Shown here: positions 9,235 to 16,283 of the stretch, one piece after another
Position numbering within the stretch: the first letter of the stretch is position 1
Layout: each line of letters starts with the position of its first letter
Origin: CAYNST01 sp964434105
Lineage (GTDB): Bacteria; Pseudomonadota; Gammaproteobacteria; Pseudomonadales; Cellvibrionaceae
Assembly (NCBI GenBank): GCA_964434105.1
Contig: CAYSTJ010000015.1
Coordinates: 22,850 to 86,849 of the forward strand
Length of the DNA stretch: 64,000 nt
Direction of reading: 5' to 3'
Notes under the pieces: generated by a model
Databases searched by the model: none
Seen by the model: the letters and a program-made list of their open reading frames with translations, nothing else
Told to the model about the DNA's origin: nothing
Position numbers and translations under genes: made by a program

Positions 9235-10971
9235 GTGGAATTATTTTCAGGCGGCGACATGTTGATGCGCGCTCTGGCCGATGAGGGCGTCGAATGCATA
9301 TTCGGCTACCCCGGAGGGGCTGCGCTGCACATCTATGACGCCCTGTTTCGCCAGAACAAAATCAAGCATATTCTGGTGCGACATGAGCAGGCCGCGACCC
9401 ATGCCGCGGACGGCTACTCACGTTCGACCAACAAGACCGGTGTGGTACTGGTCACGTCCGGCCCGGGGGCAACCAATGCCATAACCGGCATCGCGACAGC
9501 CTATATGGATTCCATTCCCATGGTGGTTATCTCCGGTCAGGTCAATTCGGACAAGATCGGAGAAGATGCCTTCCAGGAAACCGATATGGTGGGCATTTCG
9601 CGACCGATCGTTAAGCACAGCTTTCTAGTGAAGGATGCGCGGGATATTCCTGCGGTCGTGAAAAAGGCATTTCACATCGCCTCAACCGGCCGCCCGGGTC
9701 CGGTCGTTATCGATATTCCCAAAGACACCACCAATCCGGCTGAAAAGTTCGAGTACCACTACCCGGAGAAAATCCGTCTGCGGTCCTACTCGCTGGTAAC
9801 ACGGGGCCATGCCGGCCAGATCAAGAAAGCGGTGCAGCTGTTACTGCAGGCCAGGCGTCCGATTATCTACGCCGGTGGTGGCGTCATTCAGGGGGAGGGA
9901 TGCCAGCAGTTGATAGATCTGGCGCGTCGGCTCGACCTGCCCGTTACCAATACTCTGATGGGGTTGGGCTGCTATCCGGGAACGGACCGCCAGTTTCTGG
10001 GTATGCTGGGAATGCATGGCTTTGTTGAAGCCAACCTGGCGATGCACCACGCCGATGTTATCCTGGCCGTCGGAGCCCGGTTCGACGATCGGGTCACCAA
10101 TACGCCGGGCAAGTTCTGCCCCCAGGCAAAAATAATCCATATCGATATCGATCCGGCGTCCATATCCAAAACCGTACAGGCGGACGTGCCGATCGTCGGC
10201 CCGGTCGACAGCGTGCTGAGTGATATGCTGGATATCCTTGCGGATACTACCGACAAGGCTGACCCCAAAGCCATCAAGGAATGGTGGAAGCAGATCGAAG
10301 AGTGGCGTAGCCGTTACGGCTTGCTGGTCAAGCCGCGTTATCCGGTCGGCGGCGACCTGATTATGCCGGAGGAAGTGATCCAGACGTTGTTTGAAGTCAC
10401 CAAAGGCGATGCCTTTATTACATCGGATGTGGGCCAGCACCAGATGTTTGCGGCCCAGTATTACCCATTCGACAAACCACGACGCTGGATTAACTCGGGC
10501 GGGCTGGGCACCATGGGGTTTGGTCTGCCAGCGGCCATGGGGGTGCAATATGCCCATCGCGATGCCACCGTTGCCTGCGTCACCGGCGAGGGCAGCATCC
10601 AGATGTGCATACAGGAGCTGTCTACCTGCAGCCAGTATCATCTGCCGGTCAAGATTATCTGTCTGAACAACCAGGCGCTGGGTATGGTCAAGCAGTGGCA
10701 GGACATGAATTACGAAAGTCGCTATTCGGAAAGCCTGTATGAAGAATCATTACCCGATTTTGTCAAACTGGCTGAAGCCTATGGCCATGTTGGCATGCGT
10801 GTGAAAAACCGCAGTGAGTTGCGCAGCAAGCTCGAGGAGTGTTTCGCGATGAAGGATAGAACGGTCTTTATGGATATTTATGTTGACCCGGATGAGCACG
10901 TGTACCCAATGCATATCGCCCCCAACGGCACTATGCGTGATATGTGGCTCAGTAAAACGGAGCGCACCTGA
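9235..10971 (+). CDS. ilvI: Acetolactate synthase large subunit
   Basis: Catalytic subunit of the ThDP- and FAD-dependent enzyme that joins two pyruvates, or pyruvate and 2-oxobutyrate, in valine, leucine and isoleucine synthesis. It has 578 residues, close to family length. Visible: the ThDP-activating Glu in VRHEQAATHAADGY, the FAD-domain GARFDDRVTN, and the ThDP/Mg motif beginning GEGSIQM and ending in LNN about 30 residues on (GEG in place of the commoner GDG, also seen in other gammaproteobacteria). The GTG start at 9235 follows AGAGGAC. It overlaps ilvH by one base (TGATG), which suggests translational coupling. Confidence 0.96.
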   Translation: MELFSGGDMLMRALADEGVECIFGYPGGAALHIYDALFRQNKIKHILVRHEQAATHAADGYSRSTNKTGVVLVTSGPGATNAITGIATAYMDSIPMVVISGQVNSDKIGEDAFQETDMVGISRPIVKHSFLVKDARDIPAVVKKAFHIASTGRPGPVVIDIPKDTTNPAEKFEYHYPEKIRLRSYSLVTRGHAGQIKKAVQLLLQARRPIIYAGGGVIQGEGCQQLIDLARRLDLPVTNTLMGLGCYPGTDRQFLGMLGMHGFVEANLAMHHADVILAVGARFDDRVTNTPGKFCPQAKIIHIDIDPASISKTVQADVPIVGPVDSVLSDMLDILADTTDKADPKAIKEWWKQIEEWRSRYGLLVKPRYPVGGDLIMPEEVIQTLFEVTKGDAFITSDVGQHQMFAAQYYPFDKPRRWINSGGLGTMGFGLPAAMGVQYAHRDATVACVTGEGSIQMCIQELSTCSQYHLPVKIICLNNQALGMVKQWQDMNYESRYSESLYEESLPDFVKLAEAYGHVGMRVKNRSELRSKLEECFAMKDRTVFMDIYVDPDEHVYPMHIAPNGTMRDMWLSKTERT

Positions 10972-11462
10972 TGAGAAGAATAATTTCGCTGTTGATGGAA
11001 AACGAGCCGGGTGCGCTGTCAAGAGTGGTGGGGCTTTTCAGTCAGCGTGGCTATAATATCGAAACACTCAGCGTTGCGCCGACTGAAGATAATACCCTGT
11101 CGCGACTGACCCTGACCACCATCGGCGACGATCACAAGATCGAGCAGATCACCAAACACCTGAACCGTCTGATCGACGTCGTGAAGCTGGTGGACCTTAC
11201 CGAAGGCGCGCATATCGAGCGGGAGCTGATGCTGATCAAGGTGCGCGCGACCGGCGCCCAGCGGGAGGAGATCAAGCGTTGCGTCGATATATTCCGTGGC
11301 CAGATCGTCGACGTCACCGCATCGGTCTACACCATTCAGATAACGGGTACGACCGATAAGCTTTCTGCGTTCTTCCACGCAGTCGGCGAGGCTTCCATAC
11401 TCGAAGTTGTACGGTCCGGCGTGTCCGGCATCAGTCGCGGGGAAAAAGTCCTCAGTCTGTAG
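10971..11462 (+). CDS. ilvH: Acetolactate synthase regulatory small subunit
   Basis: Small subunit of 163 residues that stimulates IlvI and gives valine feedback inhibition. The N-terminal ACT domain begins MRRIISLLMENEPGALSRV and includes the GYNIETLSVAPT ligand-loop region. The C-terminal ALS_ss_C domain follows from about residue 80. Its ATG overlaps the ilvI stop. A hairpin lies 20 nt past the stop. ilvC is not next door, unlike in many relatives. Confidence 0.96.
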   Translation: MRRIISLLMENEPGALSRVVGLFSQRGYNIETLSVAPTEDNTLSRLTLTTIGDDHKIEQITKHLNRLIDVVKLVDLTEGAHIERELMLIKVRATGAQREEIKRCVDIFRGQIVDVTASVYTIQITGTTDKLSAFFHAVGEASILEVVRSGVSGISRGEKVLSL

Positions 11463-11482
11463 AAGAGGCGTAACGTTCCAAA

Positions 11483-11507
11483 GTGGCCGCTGCAACGCAG
11501 CGGCCAC
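11483..11507 (+). terminator. Hairpin after ilvIH
   Basis: A perfect 11-bp stem GTGGCCGCTGC/GCAGCGGCCAC with a 3-nt loop lies 20 nt after the ilvH stop. There is no T-run, so termination is probable rather than certain. Confidence 0.6.
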
Positions 11508-11693
11508 TATCCGCCTCACCCGATGATTCCGATCAGAAATGCCACAAGTATTCGGCTGCCGCGAAGCCATCACCGGATAATGCAAAGACTGCAATAAATT
11601 CTGAATTTTATTTGGCAACACGATATTGGATATAAAATGGGCGCGGGGTTCTTCCGTATTAAACGCCCCCGTTTTAATCGCGTCGGATTGAGT

Positions 11694-13130
11694 TTATAGC
11701 GTATACAAATACCGCACTAGATCCGTCTTTTCCTCACCGGTCAACTTTAAAGAAAGTATCAGGTTGAAATATTCCACGGTATCATCCAGTGTCAGCAGGC
11801 GTCCGTCGTGCAGATACGGTGGGCTGTCTTTGATGCCGCGCAAGGGGAAAGTTTTGGTGGGCCCGCCGGCCGTCAGGCGTCGGCCGTTGACGACCACGTT
11901 TTCGTCATAGAAGCGTCCGGCCTGCAGGTCATGCATGAAGTTGTCGCTGAAAATTGGAGGCGCGTGGCATTCCGCACAGCGTCCTTTGCCAAAAAATACG
12001 GCTTCGCCCCGCAGCTCCTGTTCGGTTGCGCGCTCAGGCGCCAATCGACCAAAAGGATCCAGTTTGGGCGCTGGCGGGAAGTCCAGAATTTCCTGGAACT
12101 CGGCCATGGCGTGAACCTCGCTGCCCCGTTCCAGGAAATTGACACCCTTCTTCTGAGCGATCACCGTATCGCCATCAAAATAGGCAGCGCGTTGTTCAAA
12201 CTCGGTAAAATCCTCTACAGTACGTAAAGCCCGCTGGGAGCCAAACAGGCGCTGCTGTGCAACGCCGCGCAACGTGGGTGTATCTATCCTGCGTCGCACT
12301 TCCTGCGGGCGAATATCGCCGACCAGGTGAGTGGCGGCATTGGTATGCCCATTGGTGTGGCAGTCAAAGCAGGCAACACCAATGCTGGGTTTTTTGCTGC
12401 GGCGGTCAGCTGTCAGATTAAACTGTTGCTGAGGAAACTGACTGACCAGCAGGCGCAGGCCATCCAGCTGTTTTGGATTGAGGATGCCATTAAACAATTC
12501 GTAGAAGTTTTGCGTGGTGACTACCTGGCCCTGTGATACGTCACCCAGATCCGGGCGAGTTGTCAGAAAGATGGTCGGTGGGAATTCAGCCAGCAAATGT
12601 TCAGGTATATCAAAATCGAGGTCAAACCGGGTCAGATCGCGATTTTCCTGTTTTTGTATTTCCTTGATATGGAATTCGGGGAATACCATCCCGCCCTCTT
12701 CATGGTGAGGGTGAGGTAATGGCTTGAAGCCTTCGGGAAATACACCTTTGCGCCGAATTTCGTCGGCACTCATATTGCCGAGCTGTTCCCAGGTCACGCC
12801 CTGGGGCAACTTCACGCGGACCCCACCCTGAACCGGCTTGCCGCGGGTCATGGATACCCCCTTGACCGGTTTGTTGGAAAGATCGTAGCGGGACTTGAGC
12901 ATCTTGTCCTGGCGAGCTGTGATGCGTTTTTTGGCGGCACTCATTTCCTTGAAAACTTCGGAAAATGGGCGCTCCTGAGCAACCGGCATGTAACTTGTCT
13001 GCCCTCTCGCAGGGTCCGTGTTGGACGACCCGGCTCTTTCGTTCTGAGCGTAGGCGCTTGTAAAGATTACAAGCAATGTGGCGGCAACGGCGCTATTGAC
13101 AGACCTCGTCCACCTGTTTTTATTCAGCAT
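11694..13130 (-). CDS. Exported di-heme c-type cytochrome, cytochrome c peroxidase/MauG-like
   Basis: A 478-residue protein with a signal peptide ending near TSAYAQ and two c-type heme motifs, CFDCH (about residue 255) and CAECH (about 383). The downstream DNFMHDLQ and SPPYLHDGR segments, with the closing LTLDDTVEYFN, are typical of the bacterial di-heme peroxidase/MauG group. The N-terminal 200 residues are not typical of CcpA, so peroxidase activity is not certain and an oxidative role on a small substrate or protein is possible. It is divergent from the YihY gene across a 180-bp gap with no recognised operator. Confidence 0.8.
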   Translation of the reverse strand: MLNKNRWTRSVNSAVAATLLVIFTSAYAQNERAGSSNTDPARGQTSYMPVAQERPFSEVFKEMSAAKKRITARQDKMLKSRYDLSNKPVKGVSMTRGKPVQGGVRVKLPQGVTWEQLGNMSADEIRRKGVFPEGFKPLPHPHHEEGGMVFPEFHIKEIQKQENRDLTRFDLDFDIPEHLLAEFPPTIFLTTRPDLGDVSQGQVVTTQNFYELFNGILNPKQLDGLRLLVSQFPQQQFNLTADRRSKKPSIGVACFDCHTNGHTNAATHLVGDIRPQEVRRRIDTPTLRGVAQQRLFGSQRALRTVEDFTEFEQRAAYFDGDTVIAQKKGVNFLERGSEVHAMAEFQEILDFPPAPKLDPFGRLAPERATEQELRGEAVFFGKGRCAECHAPPIFSDNFMHDLQAGRFYDENVVVNGRRLTAGGPTKTFPLRGIKDSPPYLHDGRLLTLDDTVEYFNLILSLKLTGEEKTDLVRYLYTL

Positions 13131-13310
13131 ATCGACTTCTCCAGTTGATGGTGCTTTATTGTCAGGGTATTCAGGCCAGAACTGAGTAATAAGGCAGGGG
13201 TTTACCCTGTAAAGGCTTCTGAGCGCTATAGTAAAGCAGTCAGAAGAGGGTTGAGGCTGTTATGGCAGCGGCACTTGCCGACATGCCCTAACAGTCCATA
13301 GGATAGACCT

Positions 13311-14213
13311 ATGATTTTTAACAGACAAGCGCTCGTTGCAGGCGTGGGTTGTATTCAGCGCTTCTGCCGGTTCGCGGGCCATGTACTGAAGACCTTTTTG
13401 CGGAATCACGGAATCCTGCTGGCTGGTGGTGTCGGGTACAACGTGCTCCTGTCGATGGTCCCGTTGTTTGCCCTGTTATGTGTTTCATTGACACATATTT
13501 TTGACGAACAGCAGTTGCTCGCGATTATCGCTGTGCAGGCTGCGCATCTCACGCCGACTCACGCCGATCTTGTGGTGAATACGGTAGAGGAGCTGATGGA
13601 TTCCCGGGAGATGATTGGGTCCGTAGGGATACTGGCGTTGCTGTTCTTCAGTTCTTTCGCGTTTCGCATGCTTGAAGATTCAATGGCCATTGTGTTCCGT
13701 CAATCGGAAACCCGTTCGCATCGAAGTTTTTGGATATCGGCCGTACTGCCATACCTGTTTATGATTGTGCTGGGCAGTAGCCTGCTGGTGCTGATGCTGG
13801 GCATCGCCTTGACCAGCGGGTTGTATGATCTGCTCAGTAGCCGCCTGGGACTTCGGCTGGCGGTCGGCGAGATATCGGAGTTCGCATTGCATCTGATCAG
13901 CTTTCTGGGCATGGCCTTCCTGTTCAGTGCTATATACAAAATTATGCCCGTCTCGAGGATTGCTACCCGGCGGGCACTGATTGGCGGACTGGTGGCGGCA
14001 GTACTCTGGGAAGGTGTCCGTCTGTTTGTGATGTTTTACATTAATAATATTTCCTTTGTTAACACGATCTACGGTTCATTGGCAGCAATAATCATTCTCC
14101 TGCTGACATTGGAAGTCGGTGCATTTATTCTGCTTCTCGGTGCCCAGGTTATTGCAGAGCTGGAGCGCAACGCGAAAGCGGGTTTGCCCTGGCATTATAC
14201 GCCACCCCATTAG
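13311..14213 (+). CDS. YihY/virulence factor BrkB family inner-membrane protein
   Basis: A 300-residue polytopic protein of the YihY (UPF0761) family, historically and wrongly called ribonuclease BN. The signatures are GGVGYNVLLSMVPLFALL near residue 40, the GILALLFFSSFAF helix, and the terminal LLTLEVGAFILLLGAQV helix. About six membrane segments are visible. Its transport role is unproven in the family. The start codon sits in a small inverted repeat, CATAGG-N5-CCTATG (13297-13313), which could hide the start in the mRNA. The Shine-Dalgarno is weak. Confidence 0.85.
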   Translation: MIFNRQALVAGVGCIQRFCRFAGHVLKTFLRNHGILLAGGVGYNVLLSMVPLFALLCVSLTHIFDEQQLLAIIAVQAAHLTPTHADLVVNTVEELMDSREMIGSVGILALLFFSSFAFRMLEDSMAIVFRQSETRSHRSFWISAVLPYLFMIVLGSSLLVLMLGIALTSGLYDLLSSRLGLRLAVGEISEFALHLISFLGMAFLFSAIYKIMPVSRIATRRALIGGLVAAVLWEGVRLFVMFYINNISFVNTIYGSLAAIIILLLTLEVGAFILLLGAQVIAELERNAKAGLPWHYTPPH

Positions 14214-14327
14214 CCGCCTGATTGAGATGGATGCTTAAAGTGCAAAACTGGGCATTAAAATTGCTTTACCGTGAAGAGAAGGTGAATTGTTTCGCTTTTA
14301 TTCCACGATAATAATCAGGAGAACTTT

Positions 14328-14519
14328 ATGTCCAGTACCAGCGATAAAGTCAAAGGTAAAGCCAATGAAGCGGTGGGCAAAGGCAAACAGGGTTTCGGGA
14401 AGGCCACCGATAATCCGCGCCTGCAGGGTGAAGGCAAAGGTCAGGAAGTCAAAGGAAAAGGCCAGCAGCTAAAAGGAAAGGCGAAGGACAAGGTAAAATC
14501 TGCAACAGACAAGGTTTAA
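14328..14519 (+). CDS. CsbD family stress protein
   Basis: A 63-residue, Lys/Gly-rich hydrophilic protein made of repeated DKVKGKANEAVGK-like units, typical of CsbD proteins that accumulate in general stress and stationary phase. Their molecular role is unknown. A good AGGAG Shine-Dalgarno stands 8 nt before the ATG. It is followed by two hairpins (ACCAGGG/CCCTGGT at 14536-14562 and the long one at 14571-14629). It is probably monocistronic. Confidence 0.9.
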   Translation: MSSTSDKVKGKANEAVGKGKQGFGKATDNPRLQGEGKGQEVKGKGQQLKGKAKDKVKSATDKV

Positions 14520-14570
14520 ACCCCGCGTCTCCTCTGACCAGGGGAGTCGCCGCTACCCTGGTAATTTCGT

Positions 14571-14629
14571 TGTAACGATTGAGCGCCTGTCGCAATCAGA
14601 ACGGTTGTGGCAGGCGCTCAATCGTTACA
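14571..14629. terminator. Long hairpin after csbD
   Basis: A 59-nt inverted repeat. Nineteen perfectly paired bases (TGTAACGATTGAGCGCCTG and its complement) are extended by six more pairs including two G-T wobbles, around a 9-nt loop. No T-run follows. It ends csbD or insulates the cyclase gene downstream. It also covers the longest possible start (14605) of the next frame, which argues against that start. Confidence 0.65.
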
Positions 14630-14802
14630 TTTCGTTTCGGTCCCCGATTCGGTTCGTACCCGCTGCAGCACCCATTTTTCTACCCGCCTGTTTTGGTTTT
14701 AGCGCTTTGCCGCTCAGTGTCTATACTGACAAAAGGGCGGGCTTCTACCTCATTTTACATGGACCTGTGGCTGCAATGGCAGCCACCACACGCGGGCTGC
14801 AT

Positions 14803-16119
14803 ATGTTTTCCGGTTTCGGATTTGAAAAAGCTTTAGGTATTTTGGTTATAGTGACGCTGATAGCTGTCTTTGCCGAAGAGCATCTGCTGACAACCAGCAT
14901 GGTGATTGACTCATCGGGCGCGCACGGAATCTCTGTGTATTCCGACCGGGTTTCCGGCGGCTCCAGCGAGGCACGCGTGCTGGACGCTGAAAAATACGAG
15001 TGGAGCTGTGTGCTTAAGGCAGGTGCCCGATTCCCTTACTGCGGTTTCGAGGTCATTTTTGATGCAGAGCGCATGAATGGACTCGATCTGAGGAATCAGA
15101 CGCGGTTACGCCTGTATCTGGATTACGAGGGGCCCGCAGAAACCATTCGGGCCTATCTGCGCAATTTTGACCCCATTTACAGCATTCCAGGCGTCAACGA
15201 TACGACCAAATACAATCAGGTAGAGTTCAATGTTGCCATGCTCGACGACTATGTCGAGTTGCAGATGACGGATTTTTTTGTGGCTAATTGGTGGGTCGCG
15301 CAACATAAAGTTATGCCTCAGTATACGCACCCGCAATTTGACAACATCGTCATTTTCGAAGTGCAAACCGGTAATGGCGCACCGTGGGGAGAGTATCGGT
15401 TTCGAATCAACCGTCTTGAATTCGATGGCAGATTGATGTCAACGCAGGAATGGTATCAGCTCATACTCGGTGCATGGTTGACTATCGCATTATTGTTTTT
15501 GGCAGTGCGCCTGATATTTCTCAACAGGGAGCTGGCCCGGCGTAAAACGCGCGAACAGGAATTGCTGGAGGTCAACTCCCTGCTGGATACCCGGAGTCGT
15601 ACACTGGAGGAGATGGCGCGCACAGACCCGCTTACCGGGGCGTTCAACCGCCAGGGCATCGAGGACGCGATCAAGGGCGGGTTGCTTGACTGGCGTCGGG
15701 AGCGCAAACCGCTGTCCCTGGTGATGCTGGACGTGGACTTTTTTAAACCCGTTAATGATACCTACGGTCACGCAGTTGGTGATCGGGTGCTGATGGGCAT
15801 TGTCGAACTGGTGCAGCAGAATATTCGAAGTCACGATCTGTTTGCGCGATGGGGTGGGGAGGAGTTTGTGCTGGTTTGCCGGGATACCCCGGAGCAGGAC
15901 GCCTATAAACTGGCAGAAAAGTTGCGACGCCTGATCGGTGAGCACAAATTTGACAGCGGTATCAGTATCACGGTCAGTATTGGCGTTGCCACTCTGGGCG
16001 AGACAGAGACGCTGGATCAGCTCTTTGAGAGAGCGGACGTGGCGCTGTACTGTGCAAAGGACGGCGGTCGCAACCGGGTGGAGCTGGCCGAGAGCCAGGC
16101 ACGCAGTGCGCCGCATTGA
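14803..16119 (+). CDS. Membrane-anchored diguanylate cyclase with periplasmic sensor domain
   Basis: Makes the second messenger c-di-GMP from GTP. About 438 residues: a first membrane segment (ALGILVIVTLIAVF), a roughly 200-residue periplasmic beta-rich domain with no family I recognise (resembling carbohydrate-binding folds in its aromatic pattern, a guess), a second membrane segment (WLTIALLFLAVRLIFL), a coiled coil, and a GGDEF domain with ARTDPLTGAFNRQG, DVDFFKPVND and the active-site GGEEF. An RxxD inhibitory site is not obvious before GGEEF. The start is uncertain: ATG 14803 or 14776 both precede the first membrane segment, and the frame is open back to 14605. Confidence 0.85.
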   Translation: MFSGFGFEKALGILVIVTLIAVFAEEHLLTTSMVIDSSGAHGISVYSDRVSGGSSEARVLDAEKYEWSCVLKAGARFPYCGFEVIFDAERMNGLDLRNQTRLRLYLDYEGPAETIRAYLRNFDPIYSIPGVNDTTKYNQVEFNVAMLDDYVELQMTDFFVANWWVAQHKVMPQYTHPQFDNIVIFEVQTGNGAPWGEYRFRINRLEFDGRLMSTQEWYQLILGAWLTIALLFLAVRLIFLNRELARRKTREQELLEVNSLLDTRSRTLEEMARTDPLTGAFNRQGIEDAIKGGLLDWRRERKPLSLVMLDVDFFKPVNDTYGHAVGDRVLMGIVELVQQNIRSHDLFARWGGEEFVLVCRDTPEQDAYKLAEKLRRLIGEHKFDSGISITVSIGVATLGETETLDQLFERADVALYCAKDGGRNRVELAESQARSAPH

Positions 16120-16283
16120 TCCGTCGTTTCTGCACGATCACTTCCGGCTGAACGCGTTTATTGCATAATGACAGGCCCGGGCATCATCCGAAGCCCGCCT
16201 GCGGTCTGGTGCCCGGAAGCCGACGGTCCATGTTTATGTAGTACAATCCCCGGCAACTCCCCGACCCTGAAGTGAGTGTCTGC

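Noticed and set aside
13297..13313. Operator for the YihY gene
   Set aside because: CATAGG-N5-CCTATG is too short and sits on the start codon. It is more likely a chance or mRNA structure feature.
14605..14802. Longer N-terminus for the diguanylate cyclase
   Set aside because: The 14605 start lies inside a long hairpin and the added residues do not resemble family sequence.
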